A stretch of DNA of 64,000 nucleotides, taken from Verrucomicrobiota bacterium. Its GTDB lineage: Bacteria > Verrucomicrobiota > Verrucomicrobiia > Chthoniobacterales > UBA10450. A program made the translations under genes and the position numbers. The stretch covers positions 22,270 to 86,269 of the forward strand of contig JAFASN010000130.1 in assembly GCA_019244415.1 (NCBI GenBank). Reading direction: 5' to 3'. Below, piece after piece: positions 1 to 7,966 of this stretch. The notes beneath the pieces were generated by a model. That model searched no databases. It had not been told where the DNA came from and worked only from the letters and a program-made list of their open reading frames with translations. Within the stretch, counting starts at the first letter, position 1. Each line of letters begins with the position of its first letter.

Positions 1-1170
1 CCGCGCTTATCGCAGGCGGTGGATTTTCGGCGCGAGGACGACGTTTTCACGTTGAATTTTGACAATCATGGCGTGTTCCACGTGGAACAAATCCCATGCT
101 GGCTCACGCACACGACGCGCCAAACGGCCGAGATCATCCGCGCAAATTTGCATCGCTCGCCCTTATTTCAACGACGGATCCAGGGTACGGGCACCCGGTA
201 CTGCCCGTCCATCGAAGATAAAATTGTTCGCTTCGCCGAACGCGAATCTCATCACATTTTTCTTGAACCCGAGGGGAGGCACTCCGAGGAAATCTACGTC
301 AACGGACTCTCTACCAGCCTGCCGTTTGATGTCCAAATCGCCTTACTCAGGACGATTCCAGGTATGTACTCAGCTGAAATCGTGCGACCGGGGTACGCGG
401 TTGAGTACGATTTTTTCCCGCCGACAGAGTTGAAGCGAACGCTAGAAACGAAGCGCATCGAGCGCCTATATCTCGCAGGGCAGGTGAATGGCACATCCGG
501 GTACGAGGAAGCGGCCGGCCAGGGGCTCGTGGCGGGCATTAATGCAGCCCTAAAGACACAAGGGCGCGGAGAATTCACGCTGGCTCGAGAAACGAGTTAC
601 ATCGGAGTGATGATCGATGACCTTGTCACACGGGGAACTGACGAGCCGTACCGCATGTTCACAAGCCGGGCGGAGAACCGGCTGAATTTGCGGCAAGATA
701 ATGCTGACCTGAGACTCACGGAACTAGGAGCGAGCATTGGCCTCGTCGATTCCGACCGGCTCACACGTTTCCGCGCCAAACGCGAGGAGATAACGCGCGT
801 TCAGGCCAAAGCCGATGCGCTTCACGTGAACGGAAAAGCACTACTCGCAGCGATGCGCTCGCCCGAGTTCCGGCTCGGTGATCTGCCTGCGGAAATACGC
901 GCTCAGGCTTCCGATGACGTCTGGCGGCATCTTTGGATCGAGAGCCGCTACGCCGGGTACATCGCTCGCCAGACAAGCGCCCGGCCCGAAGAACGAATGT
1001 TGATACCGGGTTCAGTGGATCTCACGCGCGCTCCAGGACTTCGTAACGAGACGCGTGAAAAGCTCGCTTTGCTTAAGCCGAGTTCATGGACCGAAGCAGC
1101 GCGAATCCCTGGGTTGACAGCAGCCGATCTCGCAATCCTTCAAGTCTGGATACGGAAGCACAGTTGTTGA
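1..1170 (+). CDS. mnmG: tRNA uridine-5-carboxymethylaminomethyl modification enzyme MnmG (GidA), C-terminal part
   Basis: The reading frame is open from base 1, so the window starts inside the gene; about 389 C-terminal codons of a protein that is normally about 620 residues are present. Seen: the FAD/NAD-domain end with the family stretches [19 protein letters not shown] and [18 protein letters not shown], then the [15 protein letters not shown] segment and the helical C-terminal domain. Known: with MnmE it installs the (carboxymethyl)aminomethyl group on U34 of certain tRNAs in the cytoplasm. The GTG listed at 19 in the ORF track is internal. The stop overlaps the TTG start proposed for plsY, so the two are likely co-transcribed. 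Confidence 0.96.
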   Translation, partial: PRLSQAVDFRREDDVFTLNFDNHGVFHVEQIPCWLTHTTRQTAEIIRANLHRSPLFQRRIQGTGTRYCPSIEDKIVRFAERESHHIFLEPEGRHSEEIYVNGLSTSLPFDVQIALLRTIPGMYSAEIVRPGYAVEYDFFPPTELKRTLETKRIERLYLAGQVNGTSGYEEAAGQGLVAGINAALKTQGRGEFTLARETSYIGVMIDDLVTRGTDEPYRMFTSRAENRLNLRQDNADLRLTELGASIGLVDSDRLTRFRAKREEITRVQAKADALHVNGKALLAAMRSPEFRLGDLPAEIRAQASDDVWRHLWIESRYAGYIARQTSARPEERMLIPGSVDLTRAPGLRNETREKLALLKPSSWTEAARIPGLTAADLAILQVWIRKHSC

Positions 1171-1781
1171 AATACCTAGTACTCAGCTCTGTCGCGGCGT
1201 ACCTTGTTGGCTCGATCCCCTTCGGGTATTTAGCCGGGCGATGTGCCGGAATCGATGTACGCCAGCATGGAAGTGGTAACATCGGTGCTACTAACGTTTT
1301 ACGCGTTCTTGGAAAGCAGTATGGATATAGTGTCTTCGCAGCTGACACTCTCAAGGGTTTTTTACCGGTCCGGTTCGCGCTTTGGCTCGGTCACGCCGGC
1401 GGCGCTCCGGTGTACTTTGGCATCGTTGCGGCGGTATGCGCCGTGTTGGGGCACTCGTTTCCGGTTTGGCTCCGCTTTCGCGGCGGGAAGGGAGTAGCGA
1501 CTTCCGCCGGCGCCTGCTTTGGACTGCTTCCGCTTGAGACGGCAATCTGCGCGGCGGTTTGGATCATTGCATTCTTGCTTTTGCGCTACGTTTCCCTCGC
1601 CTCCATTTGCGCCGTGATTGCGCTTCCCCTGAGTACATGGCTGCTGCTGCCGCCGGTAAATACCGGCCACCGCTTACTCCTGCTTTTCAGCGTCGCGATT
1701 GCGGTTTTAGTCGTACTGCGGCATCGAGGAAACATTCGACGCCTGATTGAAGGCACTGAGCCACGGTTCTCTCGAAAGTGA
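1164..1781 (+). CDS. plsY: Glycerol-3-phosphate acyltransferase PlsY
   Basis: Integral membrane acyltransferase that uses acyl-phosphate to acylate glycerol-3-phosphate, the first step of phospholipid synthesis. Seen: about five hydrophobic segments and the family signatures GSGNIGATN (phosphate-binding loop) and FRGGKGVAT. The ORF track starts at 1086 inside mnmG, but similarity to the family begins at [22 protein letters not shown] choose the tandem TTG at 1164, which overlaps the mnmG stop and gives 205 aa, the usual PlsY length. It overlaps gpsA by 4 bp, joining the enzyme that makes glycerol-3-phosphate with the one that uses it. Confidence 0.95.
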   Translation: MLKYLVLSSVAAYLVGSIPFGYLAGRCAGIDVRQHGSGNIGATNVLRVLGKQYGYSVFAADTLKGFLPVRFALWLGHAGGAPVYFGIVAAVCAVLGHSFPVWLRFRGGKGVATSAGACFGLLPLETAICAAVWIIAFLLLRYVSLASICAVIALPLSTWLLLPPVNTGHRLLLLFSVAIAVLVVLRHRGNIRRLIEGTEPRFSRK

Positions 1782-2773
1782 AAACGACCGCAATCATCGG
1801 CGCGGGCAGCTGGGGCACAGCGCTGGCGGCGTTATGGGCAAAGGACGGGCGGCCAATTACGATTTGGGGAAAGCGTCCGGAGCTGATGGCCTCAATGCTG
1901 CGTACGCGCGAGAACGCCGATTATTTGCCCGGCGTTCGCATTCCTAAGAACATCCAGCCAACCAGCGATTTCGCTGATTGTTCCGGTGCCGAGCTGCTCG
2001 TATTCGTCACACCATCGATGGCTCTCCGGCAGATTGCGGCGAGCGTGCGCGCGGCCGGCGTTCGCTCAGGCGCGACGTTGCTCAGCTGCACGAAAGGGAT
2101 CGAACATGGCAGCGGAAAACGGATGAGCGAAATTCTCGAGGACGTATTTCCGGGCCATGCAATCGCCGTACTTTCCGGGCCGAACCTGGCCATCGAAGTC
2201 GCGCGCGGATTACCCACCGCCACAGTGATCGGATGCGCGCACGAAAGCTGCGCAAAAGAATTGCAGAGTTTCCTCGGCAGCGAGCTGTTCCGCGTTTACA
2301 CGAGTACAGACCTCGTCAGCATCGAACTCGGGGGCGCGTTGAAAAATGTCTTCGCGCTTCCCGCGGGTGTCGTGGACGGTCTGAGTCTCGGCGATAATTC
2401 CAAAGCGGCACTCGTGACGCGCTGCATGGCTGAGATGTTGCGGCTCGGCACCGCGATGGGCGGAAACGCACGCACGTTTTACGGGTTAAGCGGCGCGGGC
2501 GATCTGATTGCCACCTGTTTCAGCCAGCACAGCCGCAATCGACGCGTCGGTGAACGGCTTGGGCGGGCGGAAACGCTGGCCCAAATCCAAGCCGATATGC
2601 AGATGGTGGCGGAGGGAATTCCGACGGCGAAAAGCGCTTATGAGTGCGCGCGCCGCCTGGGCGTTGACACACCGATCATAGACCAGGTTTACGCGGTGCT
2701 CTACGAAGACAAACCGCTTTTGTTCGCCATGCAGGAACTGCTCGGGCGCGATCCCAAAGCCGAGCGGCTCTAA
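1778..2773 (+). CDS. gpsA: Glycerol-3-phosphate dehydrogenase [NAD(P)+]
   Basis: Soluble enzyme that reduces dihydroxyacetone phosphate to sn-glycerol-3-phosphate for phospholipid synthesis. Seen: N-terminal Rossmann motif GAGSWGTALA (residues 8-17), the segment LSGPNLAIEVARGLPTA, the catalytic-lysine region ELGGALKNVFALPAGVVDGL, and GLSGAGDLIATC. Length 331 aa is typical. The GTG start sits in a 4-bp GTGA overlap with the plsY stop, which suggests translational coupling. Its stop overlaps the stop of convergent purN by 4 bp, leaving no room for a dedicated terminator. Confidence 0.97.
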   Translation: MKTTAIIGAGSWGTALAALWAKDGRPITIWGKRPELMASMLRTRENADYLPGVRIPKNIQPTSDFADCSGAELLVFVTPSMALRQIAASVRAAGVRSGATLLSCTKGIEHGSGKRMSEILEDVFPGHAIAVLSGPNLAIEVARGLPTATVIGCAHESCAKELQSFLGSELFRVYTSTDLVSIELGGALKNVFALPAGVVDGLSLGDNSKAALVTRCMAEMLRLGTAMGGNARTFYGLSGAGDLIATCFSQHSRNRRVGERLGRAETLAQIQADMQMVAEGIPTAKSAYECARRLGVDTPIIDQVYAVLYEDKPLLFAMQELLGRDPKAERL

Positions 2774-3357
2774 GCGGCGGACGCGTACTGCGCGAAGACC
2801 TGCCGGAGAGCTTCCGGATAGAGCGCGTGCTCGGCTTGCTGGATGCGCTTGTGCAATGAGTCGGGCGTGTCTGTTTCCAGCACCGGTACTTCGCGTTGAG
2901 CAATGATGTCACCATGGTCGATCAGTTCATCGACGTAATGCACGGTCACGCCGGTGATTTTTTCCCTCGCTGCAAGCGCTTGTTCCCACGCGCGCAATCC
3001 GGGGAATTTCGGAAGCAACGAAGGATGAATGTTAATGATCCGCCGAGGAAACGCGTTCAGTATCGCTTTTTTCAAGATCCGCATGAACCCGGCGAGTACG
3101 ACAAACTCGGTGTTCGCTTCACGCAGTATTCTCACCAACTCCGCTTCGGCGCCTGGGTCGAGCCGAGTACGGAAATCACCTGGCGAGAGACAGGTATGCG
3201 GGACGCCGAATTCTCGCGCGATCTCCAGAATGGGCGCGTTCTTCACATCGGAAATCACCGCCACCGGCGTTGCGGCGAGCCGGCCTTCACGAACGGCTTG
3301 GAGAATTGCGCGGCAGTTTGAACCTTTGCCCGAGCCAAGGATTGCGATCTTAACCAT
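2770..3357 (-). CDS. purN: Phosphoribosylglycinamide formyltransferase PurN
   Basis: Transfers a formyl group from 10-formyl-tetrahydrofolate to GAR, the third step of purine synthesis. Seen: start MVKIAILGSGKGSN (phosphate-binding loop), VLAGFMRIL, the catalytic IINIHPSLLPKFPG segment with the invariant Asn/His, and GVTVHYVDELIDHGDII with the catalytic Asp. The ATG at 3357 is chosen over the ORF-track start because the family N-terminus begins there; it gives 195 aa, the normal size. It overlaps the upstream nucleotidyltransferase gene by 8 bp, so it is the last gene of a three-gene overlapping operon. Confidence 0.96.
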   Translation of the reverse strand: MVKIAILGSGKGSNCRAILQAVREGRLAATPVAVISDVKNAPILEIAREFGVPHTCLSPGDFRTRLDPGAEAELVRILREANTEFVVLAGFMRILKKAILNAFPRRIINIHPSLLPKFPGLRAWEQALAAREKITGVTVHYVDELIDHGDIIAQREVPVLETDTPDSLHKRIQQAEHALYPEALRQVFAQYASAA

Positions 3358-3829
3358 TCCGCATCTTGTCCAGTAACGCCGTGGTGGAGTACCCCGCTTG
3401 GAACGGGATGATCTCAACCTTCGCGCCGAAGTCTGCGACCATGCGCCGTTCTTCCCGATCAAGCGAGTCGATGTTGTAATCGCCGCCTTTCACATAGATG
3501 GCCGGTTGCGCCGCTTCGAGGAAGCGCGTCGCAAGTTCCTCATGAAAAATGGTCACGTAAGTGACCGATTCGAGCGCGGCGAGTACTTCGGCGCGGTCCC
3601 GTTCGGTATTGAGCGGCCGGCTTTCCCCTTTCAGCATACGCACGGAGGCATCACCATTGAGCCCGACGGCGAGCGCGTCTCCGAGCCGGCGCGCCGCGGC
3701 AAGGTAACGCACATGCCCGACGTGAAGAATGTCGAAGCAGCCGTTCGTTGCCACAAGCGATTTGCCTTGGGCGCGTAGCCGGCGGGACTCCTCGCGCAAT
3801 TGAGAAAGATCGAGGATTTTCTCTCTCAT
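3350..3829 (-). CDS. rfaE2: D-glycero-beta-D-manno-heptose 1-phosphate adenylyltransferase (HldE C-terminal domain type)
   Basis: Cytidylyltransferase-fold enzyme that adenylates heptose-1-phosphate to make ADP-heptose for LPS inner core. Seen: nucleotide-binding NGCFDILHVGH (HxGH) near residue 30, LNGDASVR, SRPLN, YVKGGDYN and a C-terminal GYSTTALLDKM. At 159 aa it contains only the adenylyltransferase half; the kinase half found in E. coli HldE is not in the window. It overlaps both neighbours (4 bp with the lipid kinase, 8 bp with purN). The presence of this enzyme supports an LPS-bearing Gram-negative envelope. Confidence 0.93.
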   Translation of the reverse strand: MREKILDLSQLREESRRLRAQGKSLVATNGCFDILHVGHVRYLAAARRLGDALAVGLNGDASVRMLKGESRPLNTERDRAEVLAALESVTYVTIFHEELATRFLEAAQPAIYVKGGDYNIDSLDREERRMVADFGAKVEIIPFQAGYSTTALLDKMRNG

Positions 3830-4719
3830 GGGGTGAACCCGACACAGTGCAGCGCTTTCGGCAGCAACTCGAAAACCGCTGGCTCATTGCCGATCATTTC
3901 ACCATCTACGTTGAACCACATCCCGGGTCGCGAAGTAATCGCCACCTTTTGCGCCCGCCGGAAGATCACTGCATCGGAGCCAAGATGTCGCCCCAGCAAA
4001 ATTTGCGCAGCGACGATGGCGAGCTCGGCCGGGCCGCGCTCCGGAATTAAGACGACATCGAGCAATCCATCGTCGATCTTCGCTTCCGGTGCGATCGGAA
4101 CACCGCCCGCGACATAGCGGCCGTTCGCGATGACGACGTTGTATAAATCAGTTTCCCAGCCGGGTGTATCATCCAGCGCGACGGTGGTGGTGTAGCCGCG
4201 CAGCTCGGAAAAGGCAGCCGCCGCCGAACGCAAGTACGCCAGCGGTCCCCACGTCTGCTTCATTTCGGGCGTAAGTTTTTCATCAACCACGCCGCTGAAC
4301 CCGCCCGAGGAGACGTTCAGGAAATAGCGGACCCGGTCACTCGTCACACGCACGAGGTCAACATCGCGCGTCTGGCCGGCGCGGATGATCTCGACCGCAG
4401 TTTCCACGTCGCCGGGCAGCCCAAGTGTGCGGGCGAAATCGTTGCCGGTGCCGAGCGGCACGATTCCGAGCGCGGTGCCGCAATGCTCGGTCGCGATTCC
4501 ATTCACCACTTCATTGAGCGTGCCATCACCGCCGGCCGACACGATTAACTCCGCTCCTGCCCGCGCTGCTTCGCGCGCCGCCTGTTCGGCGTGTCCTGGC
4601 GCTTGCGTGAGGTGAAATTCGTCCGGTCGCAACAGCTCTAATTGCCTGCGGATCGCATCAGTCTCTCTCACCGACCCGGCGATTGGATTGAGAATGACTG
4701 CGGTGCGCACGAACGACAC
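3826..4719 (-). CDS. Diacylglycerol/lipid kinase family protein (YegS/DagK fold)
   Basis: Predicted cytoplasmic lipid kinase. Seen: N-terminal VILNPIAGS, the glycine-rich nucleotide loop VSAGGDGTLNEVVNG at about residues 60-75, LGTGNDFARTLG, and the C-terminal beta-sandwich with PEAKIDDGLLDVVLI. Length 297 aa fits the DAGK_cat family. The ORF-track GTG at 4719 and another GTG at 4710 are both possible starts, and the divergent DUF4912 gene begins within the same bases, so the exact starts are uncertain. It heads an operon with the heptose adenylyltransferase and purN. The substrate (diacylglycerol or another lipid) cannot be read from the sequence. Confidence 0.88.
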   Translation of the reverse strand: MSFVRTAVILNPIAGSVRETDAIRRQLELLRPDEFHLTQAPGHAEQAAREAARAGAELIVSAGGDGTLNEVVNGIATEHCGTALGIVPLGTGNDFARTLGLPGDVETAVEIIRAGQTRDVDLVRVTSDRVRYFLNVSSGGFSGVVDEKLTPEMKQTWGPLAYLRSAAAAFSELRGYTTTVALDDTPGWETDLYNVVIANGRYVAGGVPIAPEAKIDDGLLDVVLIPERGPAELAIVAAQILLGRHLGSDAVIFRRAQKVAITSRPGMWFNVDGEMIGNEPAVFELLPKALHCVGFTP

Positions 4720-5479
4720 TCAGCCGCCGGAAGCGGCGAAGCAACGCTCCTTTTCGCTTGCCGAACGAGTAAGTGAATGGTTCAACGCGGGAATGCCAAC
4801 ACGGCCGGCTGATTTCGCCATCTCGAGCGATCCCGTTCCCGCCCGAACTGCGGATTTGGCGGAGCAATCGTCTCAGCCGGAGCTGTACTCAGGGCCGGCG
4901 TCGCTCTTCGCCGTCGCGCGCAATCCCACCACGCTGTTCGTTTGCTGGAATGTGAATTGGGCAGCGGTCTTTGCACACGCGCTGCCGGTGGATCGCAGAG
5001 CGCACGTGAAGTTGAGGTCGGCGCGCGGCGAGCGTACTCACCCTGTCGAGCCGCTGAGCGGAACTTGTTGCATTGGCGACTTGGAACCTGGAGACACGTA
5101 CGAGATCGAGCTCGGTTTCATTCCTGCGCCCGAGCAATGGCAACCGATCACTTCAGCTCCGGCGGTGGAGCTGCCGCGGCAAACGATCGCGATCGACAGC
5201 GCGATCGTGGATGTTGCCAGCGTGCCGTTCCATCTTGAATTTCAGGAGCTGGTGGAATTATTCGACGGTAACGGGAGGGTCGCCGAAGCGCTGGCGGAAC
5301 TCGAGCGACGCGCGGCCGAGAGCGATCTCAGCGCCCGTGTGGATCAGGAGCCGGCGCGCGTACTCAAACTCTCCGCCGAAACGTTGCAGAAAATCACGGC
5401 CACGCGCGAAAAGCTAACGAGATCCCAACCGCGGCGCCTCGAGCGGGAGCAATGGCTCGGCAGCAGTTTGCACGGATGA
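4694..5479 (+). CDS. DUF4912-like protein
   Basis: The middle of the protein (about residues 60-150) resembles the DUF4912 domain: a start like LFAVARNPTTLFVCWNV, a beta-rich stretch, then YEIELGFIP. It is followed by PFHLEFQELVELFD and a charged helical C-terminus. No catalytic motif is visible, and the function of the family is not established. The start is uncertain: ATG 4694 overlaps the 5' end of the divergent lipid kinase; ATG 4793 would avoid the overlap but removes about 33 residues that look protein-like. The gene stands alone between the purN operon and the end of the nos operon. Confidence 0.7.
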   Translation: MTAVRTNDTQPPEAAKQRSFSLAERVSEWFNAGMPTRPADFAISSDPVPARTADLAEQSSQPELYSGPASLFAVARNPTTLFVCWNVNWAAVFAHALPVDRRAHVKLRSARGERTHPVEPLSGTCCIGDLEPGDTYEIELGFIPAPEQWQPITSAPAVELPRQTIAIDSAIVDVASVPFHLEFQELVELFDGNGRVAEALAELERRAAESDLSARVDQEPARVLKLSAETLQKITATREKLTRSQPRRLEREQWLGSSLHG

Positions 5480-5484
5480 GCTGA

Positions 5485-6207
5485 CTACATCTGGCCAAGG
5501 TGCTGCTCGAGCAGCTTCTGCATCTCGCGCGGCTTGGTAAGAATGATGGAGTTCCCTTTGACCTCGAGCAGTTCCTGGGCGCGCAATTTGGCGAGAGTAC
5601 GGGAAAGCGTTTCGCTGGTGCTGCCCATTTCGGCGGCAAGTACACGCTTGGTGCGGTCGAGGCGAATTTCGCAGTCCTTTTGCGGGAGCGGTCGCGGGCA
5701 ACGTTTCAGGAGCCAGTTGGCCAGTCGCGTTTCCATGTCTTTGAGGGTGAGATCGTCGAGAAGTCCCACGATCACGCGCAGGTGCTGGCTCATTGAGCCG
5801 AGCATGCGCAGCGCGAGCTCCGGCCGTTTACGCACAAGCTCCACGAACTCCGTTTTAGGGACGAGCAACACTGTACTTTGCTCAGTGGCGCGAGCGTTGG
5901 CTGGATAGCCCGTTTCGGACGCGAGCGATGCTTCCGCGAACGATTCCACAGGGCGGAAAAGGTAAATCGTCTGTTCTTTCCCCGCTGCGCTGACGCGATG
6001 AACATTGATCGCGCCTCTCTGCACAATGTAAAAACCTTCCGAGCGTGCGCCTTCGCGAAACAGGTACTCACCTTTGGCCAGCTGCTTGGTCACGGCGAAG
6101 GACGCGATGGCATCGATGTCGCTCTGCGCCAGGCCGACAAAAAGCTGGCAGCTGCGTAATGTACTCGCGACGACAATCTGCCGGAAGCCGCTCCCGTCCA
6201 GTGGCAT
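5485..6207 (-). CDS. Crp/Fnr-family regulator (DNR/NnrR-like)
   Basis: Transcription factor with an N-terminal cyclic-nucleotide-binding-fold sensor (about residues 15-135: FREGARSEGFYIVQRGAINV) and a C-terminal Crp-type helix-turn-helix (about 150-230: LAAEMGSTSETLSRTLAKLRAQELLEV). No N-terminal FNR cysteine cluster is present, so it is not an oxygen-sensing FNR proper; the pattern fits DNR/NnrR-type nitrogen-oxide regulators. It is the last gene of the nos operon and a perfect TTGAT-N4-ATCAA site precedes the first gene, so positive autoregulation of the operon is a reasonable inference. Effector unknown. Confidence 0.88.
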   Translation of the reverse strand: MPLDGSGFRQIVVASTLRSCQLFVGLAQSDIDAIASFAVTKQLAKGEYLFREGARSEGFYIVQRGAINVHRVSAAGKEQTIYLFRPVESFAEASLASETGYPANARATEQSTVLLVPKTEFVELVRKRPELALRMLGSMSQHLRVIVGLLDDLTLKDMETRLANWLLKRCPRPLPQKDCEIRLDRTKRVLAAEMGSTSETLSRTLAKLRAQELLEVKGNSIILTKPREMQKLLEQHLGQM

Positions 6208-6231
6208 GGGCAGAAGCCTAACGCGCCGCGG

Positions 6232-6462
6232 CTATTCGTCGCGCCAAAAATGCGTCAGCCAGCCGCCGGAGAGCCTTTCCACCCGCGAGCGAAATCCTTC
6301 GCCGGCCAGCTTCTCGATAAGCGGCGCGGGAAGAAACGGCGACGAAATCGTGAGTCCCTCGCCGGGCGCGAGCGCCTCAATGGCGGCGCGTATTTCGGGT
6401 AACGGCTCCGTTCCCTGCGCGATGATCGGCCGCACATCGAACATTTTGAATTTCACCGTCAC
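6232..6462 (-). CDS. DUF2249 domain protein in nos operon
   Basis: Small 76-aa protein beginning VKFKMFDVRPIIAQG and containing LAPGEGLTISSPFLPAPLIEKL and a C-terminal GWLTHFWRDE, all typical of the DUF2249 fold related to TusA. I choose a GTG at 6462 that overlaps the nosY stop by 4 bp (GTGA); the longer ORF-track version runs antiparallel into nosY and is unlikely. DUF2249 genes are frequent companions of denitrification and nitric-oxide genes. The biochemical role is not established. Confidence 0.82.
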   Translation of the reverse strand: MTVKFKMFDVRPIIAQGTEPLPEIRAAIEALAPGEGLTISSPFLPAPLIEKLAGEGFRSRVERLSGGWLTHFWRDE

Positions 6463-7232
6463 CCTTCCCACTGTTTCAGCCTCGCACTGGCGAAGTGAGT
6501 GAGCGCTCCGGCCCAGACCAGCGCGATGAATCCAAACCAGAGAGCTGCATGCGCGATCCACCACGCCGCCAGCGGCGTCGTGCCGGCTGCTTCCGCGGGA
6601 ATTTGCTGCAAGGCGAAAAGCGCTTCGATGCGAAAGGCGTCGAGCGGATTCAACATCAAGCACGCCGTCCAGATCTCAGGAACGCGCTGAAGTACAGGCC
6701 ACCGCGCAGCGAAGAGCGCCACCAAATCAATGCCGACGAGCATTAGCAGCCATGCGCTGACGGCGGTGATGAGCGCCTGCGCACGATCGCGCGCGAGAAA
6801 GCCGCAAGCGAGGCCAAGGGCGACGAAAGCCGCCGCCAGCAGAAGCGTTTGCGAAAACAGCAGCGCGAGCGAAGCGAGCGTTGCTCCTGCGAAGAAAGCC
6901 GGAACAAACAACAGCAGCAGTACCGAACCGAAAATCGAGAAGAGCGCAAAAAATTTGCAGATCACAAACGTGCGGCGTCGTAAAGGCTGACTCAACAGGA
7001 GCGGCCATTCCTCGCGTTCGCCTTGCGCGCTGCTCACTCCCGCCAGCAACGAGAACAGCGAGACAAAGTACAGCGCGACCTGAAGAATGAAGAACCCGGT
7101 CGCGTTTGCATCCTCGGCAAACAGCAGGGCAGCCACTCCGCCCAGCAGCGCCAGAGCCGAGAACACCTGAAAATAACGGTTGATTACGACCGAGCGAAGC
7201 TCGCGACGAAACACCGCACGCGAAACATGCAT
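6459..7232 (-). CDS. nosY: NosY-type ABC transporter permease
   Basis: Membrane permease of the NosDFY complex, which supports assembly of the copper-sulfur CuZ site of nitrous oxide reductase. Seen: an N-terminal RRELRS cytosolic segment, then about six transmembrane helices (FSALALLGGVAALLF, FFILQVALYFVSLFSLLAGV, FSIFGSVLLLLFVPAFFAG and others) and the family block GEREEWPLLLSQPLRRRTFVICKF. Start ATG 7232 lies 1 bp after the nosF stop; an upstream in-frame ATG at 7250 overlapping nosF is also possible. The C-terminus overlaps the DUF2249 start. Confidence 0.92.
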   Translation of the reverse strand: MHVSRAVFRRELRSVVINRYFQVFSALALLGGVAALLFAEDANATGFFILQVALYFVSLFSLLAGVSSAQGEREEWPLLLSQPLRRRTFVICKFFALFSIFGSVLLLLFVPAFFAGATLASLALLFSQTLLLAAAFVALGLACGFLARDRAQALITAVSAWLLMLVGIDLVALFAARWPVLQRVPEIWTACLMLNPLDAFRIEALFALQQIPAEAAGTTPLAAWWIAHAALWFGFIALVWAGALTHFASARLKQWEG

Positions 7233-7233
7233 G

Positions 7234-7950
7234 TCAGACCGCAGCGACATTTTCGCGATCGCCCTCACGCGGCGCGAACCGCTCAAGCTCTTCAAAATCG
7301 TGCGGAAGATCGTTCGGATGCAGCTCGCACTCTATCCTTCCCTCACGGCAAAGCAGGCAATGATCGGCCACGCCGTTCCATTCCGCGATCAGGTGAGTGG
7401 TCACGAGCACGGTTTTCCCGCGCTCCGCTTCGCTTTGCAGGATTTCCTGCAGCCGCTTTCGCCAACGCGGGTCAAGACTCAGCCCCGGTTCATCGAGTAA
7501 AAGTACCGGCGCGTCCGGCAGCAGCAGCAAGGCAAGCCCGAGGCGCTGACGCATCCCGCCGGACAGCGCTGCCGTGCGAACGCGCTCGACATCCTGCACG
7601 CCGGCCAGCTCGAGCATCGCTCCCGGTCTCGATGGCGCGACGCCGCGCAATTGCCCATAGAAGCGCAACAGTTCGCCACCCGTAAGACGCGCGTGAAAGC
7701 TCGGGCTCTGCGGTAAGTACGAGAGCGATCGCAGAGCCGCCAGCCGGTCGTGCGCAATGTCGATGCGGTTCACGTGCGCGCTGCCCCGATCCGCTTTCAC
7801 CAGCCCGGCGAGAATCTTCATGGTGGTACTTTTGCCGGCGCCATTTGCGCCCACGAGCAGGGTTATTGCGCCGCGCTGGGCGCGCAGATTCAGCCCGCGC
7901 AGCACTTCTTTGCCCGCGAAGCTTTTTCGCAGATCGCGCGCGACAATCAT
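7234..7950 (-). CDS. nosF: NosF-type ABC transporter ATP-binding protein
   Basis: ATPase of the NosDFY complex. Seen: Walker A GANGAGKST at about residues 35-43, Q-loop in LSYLPQSPSF, signature LSGGMRQRLGLALLLL, Walker B PVLLLDEPGLSLD, and an H-loop VTTHLIAEW. Length 238 aa is typical. It follows nosD by 16 bp and precedes nosY by 1 bp. Its identity as NosF rather than another ABC ATPase rests on the position between nosD and nosY. Confidence 0.94.
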   Translation of the reverse strand: MIVARDLRKSFAGKEVLRGLNLRAQRGAITLLVGANGAGKSTTMKILAGLVKADRGSAHVNRIDIAHDRLAALRSLSYLPQSPSFHARLTGGELLRFYGQLRGVAPSRPGAMLELAGVQDVERVRTAALSGGMRQRLGLALLLLPDAPVLLLDEPGLSLDPRWRKRLQEILQSEAERGKTVLVTTHLIAEWNGVADHCLLCREGRIECELHPNDLPHDFEELERFAPREGDRENVAAV

Positions 7951-7966
7951 CCCGCTTGCTCTCCCT

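Noticed and set aside
7023-7685. 220-aa plus-strand ORF across nosY/nosF
   Set aside because: It is antisense to two well-supported nos genes and rich in Arg/Ala/Gln typical of shadow frames.
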